DNA of 64,000 nucleotides from Raphanus sativus (taxonomy: Eukaryota > Streptophyta > Magnoliopsida > Brassicales > Brassicaceae), in assembly GCF_000801105.2 (NCBI RefSeq), contig NC_079516.1, forward strand, positions 21,303,043 to 21,367,042, given 5' to 3'. A program made the translations under genes and the position numbers. Below are positions 10,906-24,777 of the stretch, one piece after another (the first letter of the stretch is position 1; every line of letters starts with the position of its first letter). The notes below the pieces were generated by a model. That model did not search any database, was not told the DNA's origin, and worked only from the letters and a program-made list of their open reading frames with translations.

Positions 10906-11439
10906 TGCAAAGTTATTTACTAAATGTGTATCGATCGATATTCCTATAGAATCATCGATCGACAATTTCTTCAGACCAACAAGCGGAAGCTGAGGTTTGA
11001 AGATCTAGAAATAGATAGTCTAAAATACGAAAGTTGATCGACTATTGCTTTTGTTGAGTTCTCATATATCATGCATGCATGCTTAGTATCTATATCTCTA
11101 TAATCCTGATTTCTCGAATAGAAACCCTAGGCTTAACTCTTTATTATTATTGTCTTAAAACTCAATCCATTCATCTGAACAATTGCTTGTTCATCACTGC
11201 TTGATTTCATTAATCATATTCGAGCTAACTTAATCACTGCTTTTAGGATTTATTGTGTGCTCTATCTCTTTGTGGATTCAATCCCTAAGTATTACAACTG
11301 ATCCTCTTATTTGAGAGAATAATTCACTCTTTACGGTAATTTGAGTGAGTTCACGTCATATCCACGAACCGGAGGATTTGTCACTGACATCCCAGAAACA
11401 AAGAGTACGCAATAGGTATCTTCGAGTCCAAGCCACCCA
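10906..11439. other. Unclassified repeat-like stretch with ATCGATCGA words
   Basis: No gene supported. It contains TATCGATCGATA at about 10929 and ATCGATCGACA at about 10953, words that recur in the insertion at 11975-13241 and at 39640-39770, suggesting debris of one retroelement family. Confidence 0.5.
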
Positions 11440-14187
11440 AAGAGAACCAGAATTCGTAAGCAGTCTCCATGTGAGACTTAAGGCGAAAACCAGAGATGAG
11501 TCGACCATACACCTTATACCAAGACCCCCTCATTTTTGGTTTACACACATCCTACCACGACACCTTTGCTCTGGTAGTAGAGTTCGGTGATCCGGACCAC
11601 AAAGGTTCTGAACATTCTCTCAATGGTTTCGAGACATCGCTTTTGAAACGGAACACTGAGCACCAAAAGTTAGTGATACTGACAATAACTGTGTTTATCA
11701 TCTGTAGTCGACCAGCGTATGATAGTGAACAACTTTGCCAGGAGATTACCAGGAGAGGAACCGCGTTTTGATCTTATCAATGAGAGGCTCGTAGTCGGTT
11801 CGAGTCATGGAATTTCTTTTGAGAGGAAGCCCAAGATAACGAACCGGAAGTGTGTCCACTGGTATCCCCATACTATTTAATTCATCCCGAAATTCTTGAC
11901 TAATTCTTCCTGCCATGTAAATAGATGATTTTTCTGGATTGATAGAGAGTTCGGAGAGGTGATATGTGCTCAAATAACCTTGAGCAACCTTACTCTCATC
12001 AAAAGAGGTCAAGTTGTAGTATTTAGGGATCAAATCCATAGGGAACTGAGGAATCACTAGATCTTATTGTAACTAAGCTAGGTTGGAGATTTCAAAGCAG
12101 TAAATAACAAGTAAATTAAAACTGGTTTGAGCAGGACAATTACTCAATTGATTGTTTGGGGGTTTAACAAGTATGATTAAAGCGCTAGACTTAGGATTAC
12201 TATTCAGGTTATCAAGATTATAATAGTATGAATGTCTATGTGAGATGCTTGCATGATATTAAAGAACCCAACAGTGAAATAGATTAACTGTCGTTATGAC
12301 TATCTATTACTAGAATTGATGAGACACCTCACTTGTGAATCATAGAAAGACATCGATTGATGTGCTGTCACACGTGTCGATCGATATTGCCTCGCGTCGA
12401 TCGATCGATTGCTCTATAAGAGTATCGATCAATGCACTACTAGTAAGCTTTAAGCGCGAGGTTGATAACAGTTCGCTAAAGAGTTTTCCAAATCAGCTGT
12501 CGCTTATTCCCAGCAAATTCCTAGCTCAGAGAAGATAGATCCAAAGATTTTATCTTTTTTTATCATGTATAGGTTAGCTACTCCTACACAAGCAGTAAGA
12601 GCAATCCTCTAAGATGAATATCACATGCTCAAGTATTCATATTTGGGGCTAATCCCTGAAAACCTATTTGAATCCTAAATCTAACAAAGGTGTTTACTCA
12701 GACATGGCCAAGCAAAACAGAATCATAGTAGTTAAAAGCTTCATAAAATAGAATAGAAAACAAAGGTGTTCAAGATAGCTCTCAATGATAACTCTCTCTC
12801 TCTCACCAAACAAAGAAACCATGTCTAAAGACTTTAAGAAAACTCTTGTAAAAACCGTGTCTGTGCTAAAACACTTAGGCAAGACATAAATACTAGAATA
12901 ATTAGGTTAAAACTCGTCAGGGGCATTTTAGTAAATAGATGGAGTCTTGGGCTTCAAGTCGGCTGTGACCAAATCCGGGCTTCTGCAGTTTAGTATTGAT
13001 CGATGCTACTGAGGTTGTATCGATCGACGCGCGTCTCTCCGTGTCGACTTCGGGTGGTCGATATGGTATTCTCGGGTGTAATCTCTAAAGTGCTCCAAAA
13101 TGCTCCAAAATCACCATCTTTCTTCCAACTGCTCGTGAACCTATAAATATGCTATATAGGCTCCAAAATAGATTAAATATATCCTAAAACACTAATATAC
13201 CATTACTAAAAGTGGGTCAAATTCATGGTATATTAAGAGGCGCTCAAACTGGTCCAGAACTTTGAAAATACTCTGAAAATATAAAGTATCACCATTGGTG
13301 AAAGCCAGAATATCGTCAGCAAACTAAGATGGGTAAGGTTCACATCCGAGCAAGTAAGATGATAACCGATACTCCCTGATGTAGCTGCTCTGTTCAAAAG
13401 ATGCAATAGCACATTAATTGCAATGACGAAAAAGATACGGGGATAGAGTGTAGTCTTTCCTTAAATCTCTTGTAATAGGAAATAATCCTCAAGTTCACAA
13501 TTTATAGCTGTAAAGCAGATGTAGAGAGACAGATCTGAAATATTCATAAGTGTATCAAGAATGAAAGACCAATTAACTGAATCAAACGCCTTTGATATAT
13601 CAAGCTTCAGAACTCTACAAGGTCCAACGGAGTCTTTATGATAGTTCTTCACAAGTTTTGTGGCCAGAAGTACATTCTCTAGGAGGATTCCTCCCTTAAC
13701 AGATGCACACTGATTCGGTTCGATCAATTCAGGCAGAAAGACTTTTAGGCGATTGGAAAGAATTTTTGAGACTTTTATAGAATATTACATCAAGAGATTG
13801 ACTGAATATCCTTTAAAAGTTTCTGCTCTTAGAACTTTTGCTATGATAAACAAGAATCGTAGCATTGACTCCTTTTGGTAAGAACCCATACATGAAGAAA
13901 GACTGGACTGCAATGGTAAAGTCTCAACTTATAGGCCAATCAGAATGATAGAACTCAGCAGGGTATCCATCTGGACCAGGAGCCTTGTTCGATGGCATGG
14001 CAAACAAAACATTTTTATCTCTGCCTCTGAAATAGAGCGGACCAGGATCTCTGCAATATTTTGAAGACACTGATAGTCCAGAAGCTCCGAGAGGCGGTGT
14101 ATGGCTCATAACTGGACTAAGAAATTGCGCAAAGTAGGATGCAGCAGTCTGTTTGATTGCAGTAGGACCGTGAGTGTGAGATATCAA
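11440..14187 (-). pseudogene. Decayed LINE reverse transcriptase, split by an insertion
   Basis: Minus-strand pieces match, in order, the intact LINE at the right edge of the window. 13924-14187 holds PSNKAPGPDGYPAEFY, matching ADKSPGPDGYTSEFF there. 13461-13727 holds ENVLLATKLVKNYH and LDISKAFDSVNWSF. About 13250-13460 covers the region of the catalytic FADD motif, which is no longer readable. 11746-11965 holds INPEKSSIYMAGR and LPVRYLGLPLK. About 11440-11745 holds frameshifted relatives of GRLQ..NTVIVSITNFW. Several shifts and stops make it inactive. It is interrupted between about 11975 and 13241. Non-LTR elements of this kind copy themselves by target-primed reverse transcription; this copy cannot. 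Confidence 0.85.
11975..13241. mobile_element. 1.27-kb insertion inside the LINE remnant, class unknown
   Basis: The reading of the LINE breaks at VLDQFE on one side and resumes at the LSINPEKS segment on the other. The word GCTCAAA occurs at both junctions (11968-11974 and 13242-13248), a possible target duplication. The insert holds several CGATCGA words (12372-12412, about 13016), a frame with no recognisable protein, and a start resembling about 39314-39480 (GTAGTAYTTAGGGATC). It is probably a fragment of a non-autonomous retroelement, but ends of a known class were not found. Confidence 0.5.
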
Positions 14188-14281
14188 AATAAGTCCTATA
14201 TTGGAGAATTAGACAAGGAGTGTCTAATATATAAAGAGAAGTCCAACTTTCAGCACGAGGCCTTTTGGGATGGAAACCAAA
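14188..14281. promoter_or_regulatory. LTR/promoter-like fragment
   Basis: It contains AAGTCCTATATTGGAGAATTAG followed by CTAATATATAAAGAG, a pairing common in the promoter part of small plant LTR elements, ending just where the tandem array starts. Recognised only by resemblance. Confidence 0.3.
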
Positions 14282-16690
14282 ATCTATCTAAGTAATTACT
14301 AAATAAAGTTACTGTTTATAATTTTAACCCACAAAGTTTATAAACTAAAAACAGATGATGTATAATTTATATTCAAAATTATAAACTTTCTTTTAGATAT
14401 ATAATATAAAACTCAGTTTATTGTTAAAGCACATTTTTCATGTGGTATAATGAGAAGAGATACCAAAAATCAAAAATAGTGGCTTGTTATCTTTGATTGT
14501 TGAATATATTTTGTTGTCTCTGTCAAAATTATTGACTATACCAATTTTCCAAGCTTCTATTAATATATGGATAAAAATATTTGAGAGATGCAAATTTTCT
14601 ATCCCGAAACAAATTTTTATTGAGTTTAAATAAAATTATTTTCAATTTTCTTTTACTTATATATCTTTATAATAAGACGGTGACGGTGGTAGAAACAAAA
14701 TATAACTAGAAAAAAATCAAATAGGTATGAAACTGTTAAAGATTTTAAAATAAACAAAGGGGTCAAACCCATAAAATGAACTAATTTTTCAATATATTCT
14801 ACAATTATAGGGTTATATTAAAAGAAAAAAATGATAGTTGACTAACTAAAGTATTTGCCATGACATAGCTAATCATGCAAACTAAATTAATGGATATCTG
14901 TTCCAAAAAAAAAAATTAATGGATATTTAAGTGTACGAAGTTTATATAATGCAAGATAACATCTTTCAATTTAATGATGTTATGTAGTTAATATCACGAC
15001 TTTCATTTAAATCATCCAAAAGTGATGTGGATGTTAGAGACTATTTACGTCTCCAGTTTATCAATTGAAATATGACATACCTAGAAGTAATTAACTAAAC
15101 TTAGATTTTGATATTCGTTTTAAAAAGAAATATTTTTAACAAACTCTTATTTACAAAGTCAATATGTTTTAAATTTTCTGATAAGTTGTGCTTTAACTTT
15201 TTTCCTTTTGTGTATTTGAAAACTATATAATTAAATTATTTTATTATATTATAAAATTTATGTTAGATATTATTTAATTTTTTTTATTTTAATTATTTTA
15301 ATAAATTTTATAATAAATTTCTGTAATTCGTTAGATTAAATGTGTAATATATACTTATTTGATAAACTGAATAAAGTTGAATAAATATATTACTGATATA
15401 TCTATAAAATAAGATAGTGGCAGAGGTAGAAACAAAATGCAATGGGATCAAAATCATTACAATATAAAACTGTTAATGATTTTACAATAAACAAAAGGGT
15501 CAAGCCCTTATAAATATAAAAAAAAAATATACTAAAGCTATATGGATATATTAAACTAAATTTAAAACTGACAAGGGTCAATTGACCTTTTAAAACTTTC
15601 ATTGCCTTCACCATTGGAGTAAAGATATATTTTGTTATTTACTTCTTTAAAAATCTCTTTTGGTTATAAATATTAATTTTTAAATATAGAAAAACATCTT
15701 ATAGCACTTGTTTAAAAATTAAATGGAAATTGATATTTACATAAAATTAATATAAATAATATATATTATATTTTAATTAATTTACTGAAAATCAGTTTGA
15801 AAATATTATAGTTAATGAGTATCTAAAAAACTAAAACTCTTATGGCGCAGATCATAAATAATACGCCAACTAGATATTAGTTTCGTAATAATGTTGTGTT
15901 TAATAAGATACACTATTTTTTATATCTAATAAAAAGTTATATAAGTAGTTACTAATAAAGTTACTTATTATAATTTGAACCCACAAAGTTAATAAACTAA
16001 AAACATATGATGTATAATTTATATTCAAAAATTATAAATTTTCTTTTAGATAAATAATATAAAAACTCAGTTTATTGTTAAATCACATTTTTCATGTGGT
16101 ATAATGAGAAGAGACACCAAGAATCAAAAATAGTGGCTTGTTATCATTGATCATTGGCTATATATTGCTGTCCCCGTCAAAATTATTGGCTATACCAATT
16201 TTCCAAGCTTCTAATAATATATGGATAAAAATATTTTAAAGATGAAATTTTTGTATTCCAAATTTTTTTTTATTGAGATGAAACAAAATCATTTCAATTT
16301 TCTTTATATATCTATATAATAAGACAGTGCCGGATGTAGAAACAAAATATAATGAGATCAAAGCCAAATAAGTACTAAACATTTAAAGATTTTATAATAA
16401 AATATGAAATTGTTAAAGATTGTATAATAAACAAAGGGTCAAACCTTTAAAATGAAATATTTTTCAATATATTATACAGTTAAAGGGTTATATTAAATGA
16501 AAAAATTATTGCTGATTACATAAAGTATTTGGCATCACATGTCTAACCATGAAAACTAAACTAATACTAGAGCTTGACATGCGCACCCGCGCGGGTTTTG
16601 AATTTTACTTCTTAAAAATAAATTGTTTAATGATATATTATAAAAATATAGTTTATATAAATATTTGTAGGTTCCTACCAACCTACCGGG

Positions 16691-17586
16691 TAGGGGTCTT
16701 CAATCCGGATATCGGTTTTAGTTTTAGTTCATTTCTTTATTTTTTGGTATTTTGGTTAGTAAAATATAACTACCATACTAAATCCATATTTACTTCGATT
16801 CAGTTTTGTTTCTATACAATCATTTTTTGGTTTATTCGGTTTTATACCAAAACATAATTAAGTTTGAAATCATATTATATGAATTTTAGAGTCATGTTGT
16901 TAACGCAATCATCTATTAAAAATATATTATATGTTCAAATAAATGAACAAAAATGTAAAAACGCTTCTACCATCAAATAAATAGTCAAATCTTGAATTGA
17001 AATCAAAGCTCAAAATTTTGGGAAAAAAAAACAAAACAGAAGCATGAAAGAATAGTTTGTCCACTCTTCCACATTTAATGTTGATTAAAGTCATGTTTCT
17101 TCGATTGAACATAGAACTTTGTCATTTATAGATAAGAAAAAATTCCACTAATTGTTGTCCATAATATTTGTAACCTTCACTTCAACTTATTCAATGCTAA
17201 AATAAAACAAAAAGATTAAAAAGAATATTAAGAAAATAAGAAATCTCGGTTGTGTTGTATTATTATTTAATTATAGTTCAAATGTTTTACAAAGTATGGC
17301 TTCTATATTATTATAAAATATTGTAATAGTTATTTAAAAAAATAACTTATATAACAAATAGATTTTTCATGTGTCGTTATAAAATAAATACATATTTACA
17401 TGTTTCAATGTTTGATCGGTTTTCTTCGGTTTATTCGGTTTAGTTGGTTATAAACCAAACCATATCCAAATCTTACGGTTTTTATAAAATAATATTCATT
17501 CGATTTATATGGTGTATACCAAAACCAAATCATATTGTCTATTTCGGTTCGGTACGGTTCGGTTTTACCATATTGAATAGCCCTAC
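16691..17586. mobile_element. TIR element with CGGTT-rich ends inside the Helitron
   Basis: The left end is GTAGGGGTCTTCAAT and the reverse-complemented right end is GTAGGGCTATTCAAT, each followed by a run of CGGTTT / CGGTTC words. This plan is common in hAT-type non-autonomous elements. A clean target duplication was not found (CCTACCGG against TACCTGGA). No transposase frame. Confidence 0.55.
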
Positions 17587-18660
17587 TACCTGGACTCGGA
17601 AAATCTGACACAAACACTTTCTAGATTTATAATATCATTTGGGTTAAGTAATCTAGACCTTAGAGTTTAGATTTAAAGGGTGGTGATTTGGATTTAGGTT
17701 TAAAATTTTATAAAATAAAAAATAGATATTAAAAATTTGAAAATGAATTTTTTTGAAAATAATTTCAAAAAGTATTTTCTAATTTCAAAAAGAAAATTTG
17801 AAAAAAAATCAGAAAAGAAATATAAAAAAATTTCTAGTTTGAAACATATAATCTGAAACAGTATTTTTTAATTATTTATTTGTATTTATATATCTAGGGT
17901 ATGAAGGTTTTTCTCATATTAACTGAAACATTTTGGTCATTTTCTTTCCTAGTATCTTTTTTGCAACAAATACTTGAAAATAGTTTATTTTGAAGAATTG
18001 TCATTAAAAATATGCAAGTATGATTTTTTATTTCAATTTTAATAGGATAGATATATTGAAATATAAAACTTGATTTACACGTTCTGTAATTTAACATATG
18101 CGATCTTGAAACATAATTTATCATTCCTTATATTTTGAATATGTAAAATATATATGGTCAGTTAAGATAATATATTTAGTTTTTTTACTTAAAATAGTGC
18201 ATAGTCGTCATATATGGTTTTACCTATTTGAATATTTAAGGAATATGAAAGTTATTAAAGGAATATGAAGATTGTGTTTGTACGTATTATATTTTTTTTT
18301 TGGTTTAAAGGGATTGAATTTTGAATGTACGTGATTGTAGGCATAAGAAAATCTGTTTAGTATAACATTCAAAATTTTGTTATTTAGCACCATTTTTAGA
18401 AACATTATTAATACTATCTTTAACAAAAAAACATTATTAATACTATATTCATGAAATCACTTTGTTTAGTTTACATTCTGAATTTTTTACAGAAAAAAGG
18501 ATTCATATTCCACATATCATGTAAGTATATAAAATCTTAAAAATATAGCATATAAGATTGGTAAATGATATGTGGAATATGAGACGAACTATGATGAATT
18601 TGAGTTGTGTTGCTCTATGATTATTTTATGATATATGTTAGAATAATTAAGTTGACCGAA

Positions 18661-19127
18661 GAGAAATTGCCAAAAATACCATTTTCATAGTACCACTTTT
18701 CATGTTTACACTAACCACTTTTACCACTACTTTTAATGAAGGGTCTAGATTTAAAGGTTTAGGATTTAGGGTTTAGATTTGATGTTTTAGGGTTTAAGGT
18801 ATATAGTTTAGGGTTTAGAGTTTAAGATTTAGGGTCTAGAGTTAAGGATTTAGGGTTTATAGTTTAGACTTTAGGATTTAGGGTTTAGGATATTGAATTT
18901 AGGGTATATAGTTTAGGGTTTAGGGTTTAGAGTTGAAGATTTTGGGTTTAGGGTTTAGAATTGGAGGTTTAGAATTAGAATTTGGATTAGAATTTTGAAA
19001 AACATATAAAAACAAAGATATAAGAATCTTTACCATTTTAATAAATAAGGTATTATTGAAAATGTGTCTTTAGTGGTGGTAAAGATGAATAATGGTACCT
19101 TGAAAGTGGTATTTTTGAAAATTCCCC
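18661..19127 (-). mobile_element. Mutator-like MITE with telomere-like core, copy 1
   Basis: 467 bases flanked by a perfect 9-base duplication TTGACCGAA (18652-18660, 19128-19136). The ends are related inverted repeats: GAGAAATTGCCAAAAATACC on the left, GGGGAATTTTCAAAAATACC from the right. The middle is a long run of degenerate TTTAGGG words (plant telomere repeat), read here on the plus strand. Copies 2 and 3 are at 19431 and 24778 in the opposite orientation. Confidence 0.92.
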
Positions 19128-19430
19128 TTGACCGAATTACTTTATTGATACCTTTTGTTACAGTTGTTAAAGGCGTTGTTTATAATCACCTGGTTAGGTG
19201 TATAGTTTGGTTAATTTACTTTTAATTTAAATATAGATAGTTTGATTTAAGTGTTAAAACTGGTTAAGGCCAATGGCATATATCGATAAATACTGAGGAA
19301 AACTTAGGGTTAAGTATTATTTGTACTTTCTTTTTAATAGATTAGATATATCTACCTACACGAAGTTTATATTATGCATGGTAACATCCTTCAATTTAAT
19401 GATGTTATCTAGTTAATCATGAAGTTAATT

Positions 19431-19877
19431 GGGGAATTTTCAAAAATACCACTTTCAAAGTACCATTATTCATCTTTACCACCACTAAAGACACATTTTC
19501 AAAAATACCTTATTTATTAAAATGACAAAGACTCTTATATCTTTGTTTTTATATGCTTTTCAAAATTCTAATCCCAAATTCTAAATCCTAAACCTCAAAT
19601 TCTAAACCCTAAACCCAAAATCTTCAACTCTAAACCCTAAACCCTAAACTATATACCCTAAATTCAATATCCTAAACCCTAAACCCTAAAATCTAAACTA
19701 TAAACCCTAAATCCTCAACTCTAAACCCTAAACTATATACCTTAAACCCTAAAACATCAAATCTAAACCCTAAATCCTAAACCTTCAAATCTAAACCCTT
19801 CATTAAAAGTAGTGGTAAAGTAGTTAGTGCAAACATGAAAAATGGTACTATGAAAATGGTATTTTTGGCAATTTCTC
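19431..19877 (+). mobile_element. Mutator-like MITE with telomere-like core, copy 2
   Basis: 447 bases, inverted relative to copy 1 and 303 bases from it. Flanks AAGTTAATT and AAATTAATT match at 8 of 9 bases. The core is rich in CCCTAAA words. Ends as in copy 1. Confidence 0.92.
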
Positions 19878-22800
19878 AAATTAATTTCAATCATTCAAAA
19901 AGTGATGTGGATGTTAGTGACCGTTTGCATCTTCAGTTTATCAATTAAAATATGACATACATGACGGTAATTAATTTAAATAAAATATTTTTAACAAACT
20001 CTTATTTACAAAGTCAATATGTTTTGATTTTTTTTGATAAGTTGTGTTTTAACTTTTTATTTTAATGTATTCGAAAACTATATAATTAAATTATTTTATT
20101 TATATTAAATATAAAGGTTATGTTAGATATTATTTAATTTTTTCTTTTAATTATTTTAATCCATATTATTATTTAATTTTAATAAAATTTATGTAATTCG
20201 TCTTACTAATTATTTAATATATACTTATTTTATAAACTGAGTAAATTGAATAGAACTAATACTGATATATCTATGTAATAAGATATTGGCAGAGGTAGAA
20301 ACAAAGTTCAATGGGATCAAAAGCATTACAGTATAAAACTGTTAAATATTTTACAATGTTAAGTCCTTATACATATACAAAATTTTCAATACATACTAAA
20401 GCTAGAAGGATATTTTAAACTAAATTTAAAAACTGATAAGGGTCAATTGACCGACCTTTTAAAACTTTCATTGCCTTCACCATTTGAGTACAGATATATG
20501 TTGTTATTTACTTCTTTAAAAAATATCTTTTGGTTATAAGTATTATTTTTAAAATATAGAAAAAATCTTATAGGATTTTTAGAAATTAAAAGGAAAATCA
20601 TATTTACATAAAATTAATATATATAATACATATTATATTTTAATTAATTTACTAAAAATCAGTTAGGCAGTATTATAGTTAATGATTATCTTAAAAAAAC
20701 TAAAATTTTAATGGCCCAAATCGTAAATAATACGCCAAGTAGATATTACTAATTTTTTGTTTAATTAGATACACTATTTTGAAATCTAATAAAAAGTTAT
20801 CAAAGTAATTACTAAATAAGTTACTGTTAATAATATTAACCCACAAAGATTATAAACTAAAAACAGATGATGTATAGTTTATATTCAAAATTATTAACTT
20901 TCTTTTAGATAAATAATATAAAACTCACTTTATAGTTAAAGCACATTTTTCATGTGGTATAATGAGAAGAGATACCAAAAATCAAAAATAGTGGCTTGTT
21001 ATCTTTGATTGTTGAATATATTTTGTTGTCTCTGTCAAAATATTGACTATACCAATTTTCCAAGCTTCTACAAATATATGGATAAAAATATTTTAAAGAT
21101 GCAATTTTTTCTATTCCAAAACAAAATTTATTGAGTTTAAATAAATTTTTATTTTCAATTTTTTACTTATATATCTATATAATAAGACAGTGACCGCGGT
21201 AGAAACAAAATATAACTGGATAAAAATCAAATAGGTATGAAACTGTTAATGACTTTATAATAAACAAAGCGGTCAAACCCATAAAATGAACTAATTTTTC
21301 AATATATTCTACACTTATAGGGTTATATTAAAAGAGAAAATGATTGTTGACTAAATAAAGTATTTGCCATCACATACCTAATCATGCAAACTAAACAAAT
21401 GGATATCTAAGTATAGGAAGTTTATATTATGCAAGATAACATCTTTCAATTTAATGATGTTATGTAGTTAATAGCACGACGTTAAATTCAATCATCCAAA
21501 AAGTGATGTGGATGTTAGAGACTGTTTAGTCTCCATTTTATCAATTAAAATATGACATACCTCGAAGGAATTAACTAAAATTAGATTTTGATCTTCGTTT
21601 TAAAAAGAAAATATTTTTAAAAAAACTCTTATTTACAAAATCAATATGTTTTAAGTTTTTTTGATAAGTTGTGCTTTAACGTTTTTATTTTGTGAATTTG
21701 AAAACTATATAATTAAATTATTTTATTATATTATATATAAAGTTATGTTCTATATTATTTAATTTTTTTCTTTTAATTATTTTAATAAATTTTATTATAA
21801 AGTTTCTGTAATTCGTTTGATTAAATGTGTAATACATACTTATTTGATAAACTGAATAAATTGAATAAATATATTACTGATATATCTATAAAATAAGACA
21901 GTGGCAGAGGTAGAAACAAAATGCAATGGGATCAAAATCATTACAGTATAAAACTGTCAATGATTTTACAATAAACAAAAGGGTCAAGCCCTTGAAAATA
22001 TAAAAAAAGTTCGATATATACTAAAGCTACATGGATATATTAAACTAAATTTTAAAACTGATAAGGATCAATTGACCTTTTAAAACTTTCATTGCCTTCA
22101 CCATTGGAGTAAAGATATATGTTGTTATTTACTTCTTTAAAAAATCTCTTTTGGTTATAAATATTAACTTTTACATATAGAAAAACATCTTATAGCACTT
22201 GTTTAAAAATTAAAAGGAAATTGATATTTACATAAAATTAATATAAAGAATATATATTATATTTTTAATTAATTTACTGAAAATCAGTTTGAGAGTATTA
22301 TAGTTAATGAATATCTAAAAAAAACTAAAATTCTTATGGCGCAGATCGTAAATAATACGCCAACTAGATATTAGTTTCGTAATATTGTTTTGTTTAATAA
22401 GATACACTATTTTTTATATCTAATAAAAATTTATCTAAGTAGTTACTAAATAAAGTTACTTATTATAATTTGAACCCACAAAGTTAATAAACTAAAAACA
22501 TATGATGTATAATTTATATTCAAAATTATAAACTTTCTTTTAGATAAAAAATATATGAACTCAGTTTATTGTTAAAGCACATTTTTCATGTGGTATAATG
22601 AGAAGAGACACCAAGAATCAAAAATAGTGGCTTGTTATCTTTGATTGTCGGTTATATTTTGTTGTCCCCGTCAAAATTATTGGCTATACCAATTTTCCAA
22701 GCTTCTACAAATATATGGATAAAATATTTTAAAGATGCAATTTTTGTATTCCAAAACAAAGTTTATTGAGATTAAATAAAATTATTTCAATTTTGTTTTT

Positions 22801-24777
22801 ACTTATATATCTATATAATAAGACAGTGCCGGAGGTAGAAACAAAATATAATGAGATAAAAGCCAAATAAGTACGAAACAGTTAAATATTTTATAATAAA
22901 ATATGAAATTGTTAAAGATTGTATAATAAACAAAGGGTCAAACTTTAAAATGAACTATTTTTTTCAATATCTTCTACAGTTATAGGGTTATATTAAATGA
23001 AAAAAATTATTGCTGGTTACATAAAGTATTTGGCATCACATGTCTAACCATGAAAACTAAACTAATATATATCAAGCTATACAAAGTTTATATTATGCAT
23101 GGTAAAATCCTTCAATTTAATGATGTTATGTAGTTAACATCACAAATTTAATTTCAATCATCCAAAAAGTGATGTAGATGCTAGAGACCGTTTACATCTC
23201 CAATTTATCAATTAAAATATGACATACCTGACGGTAATTAACTAAATAATTTTTTTGTAACAACCTCTTATTTACAAAGTCAATATGTTTTGAATTTTTT
23301 TGATTAGTTGTCTTTTAAATTTTTTATTTTAGTGTATCTGAAAACTATATGATTAAATTATTTATTTATATTAAATATAAAAGTTATATTAGATATTATT
23401 TAACTTCAGTTTAATTATTTTAATCCATATTACTATTTAACTTTAATAAACAATTATGTAATTTGTCTGATTAATTGTGTAATATATACTTATTTTATAA
23501 ACTGAGTAAATTGAATAAAATTATTACTGATATATCTATGTAATAAGATAGTGGCAGAGGTAGAAACAAAATTCAACGGATCAAAAGCATTACAGTATAA
23601 AACTGTTAAAGATTTTACAATAAACAAAAGGGTTAAGCCCTTGAAAATATACAAATTTTTCAATACATACTAAAGCTATAAGGATATATTAAACTCAATT
23701 TAAAAACTGATAAGGGTCAATTGACCTTTTAAAACTTTCATTTCCTTCACCATTGGAGTACAGATATATGTTGTTGTTTACTTCTTTAAAAAATATCTTT
23801 TGGTTATAAGTATTATTTTTAAAATATAGAAAAAAAATCTTATAGGATTTTTTTTAGAAATTAAAAGGAAATAAATATTTAAATAAAACTAATACATAAT
23901 ATATATTATATTTTTAATTAATTTACTAAAAATCAGTTTGACTGTATTATAGTTAATGAATATCTTTAAAAAATCTAAAATTCTAATGGACCAAATCGTA
24001 AATAATTCCCCAAGTAGATATTCTAATGTTTTGTTTAATAAGATACACTCTTTTGAAATCTAATAAAAATTTATCAAGGTAATTACTAAATAAAGTTACT
24101 GTTTATAATATTAACCCACAAAGTTTATAAACTAAAAACAGATGATGTATAATTTATATTCAAAATTATTAACTTTCTTTTAGATAAATAATATAAAACT
24201 CACTTTATTGCTAAAGCACATTTTTCATGTGGTATAATGAGAAGAGATACCAAAAATCAAAAATAGTGGCTTGTTATGATTGCTGGCTATATTTTGTTGT
24301 CTCTATCAAAATTATTGGCTATACCAATTTTCCAAGCTTCTAGAAATATATGGATAAAAATAGTTTAAAGATGCAATTTTTGTATTTTGAAAAGTATTTT
24401 TATTGACATTAAATATAATTATTTTCAATTTTATTTTACTTATATATCTATAAAATAAGACAGTGACGGCGGTGTAGAAACAAAATATAATTGGATAAAA
24501 ATAAAATAATTTTGAAACTGTTAAAGATTTAATAATAAACAAAAGGGTCAAACCCATAAAATGAACTAAATTTTCAATATATTCTACAGTTATTTAGGGT
24601 TATATTAAAAGGAAAAATGATAGTTGACTAAATAAAGTATTTGCCATCATATAGCTGATAATGCAAACTAGACTAATGTATATCTAAGTATTCGAAATAC
24701 ATGTATGGTAATTTACCGATGTTATGTAGATAACATCACGACTTTAATTTAAACATCCAAAAAATGATGTCGATGTA

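Larger units (their letters stand above)
16567..19346 (-). mobile_element. Helitron, 2780 bp, complete ends
   Basis: On the minus strand it starts TCTAATCTATTAAAAAG (19346) and ends with the palindrome ACCCGCGCGGGT (16585-16596), 14 bases, then CTAG at 16567-16570 followed by T. Both ends fit Helitron rules (5' TC, hairpin, CTRR, A^T target). The sister unit of the array has the empty site near 23054-23100 (AACTAATATATATCAAGC), which joins the two flanks. No Rep/helicase frame is present, so it is non-autonomous. It carries two later insertions: a TIR element at 16691-17586 and a Mutator-like MITE at 18661-19127. Confidence 0.92.

Noticed and set aside
11345..11771. Plus-strand frames of 81 and 91 codons
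   Set aside because: The minus strand of the same stretch carries frameshifted LINE sequence (GRLQ..SITNFW), so these are shadows of the decayed element.
16549..16857. 102-codon plus-strand frame
   Set aside because: It runs across the Helitron 3' end and the nested TIR element; low-complexity Ile/Phe/Tyr, no homology recognised.
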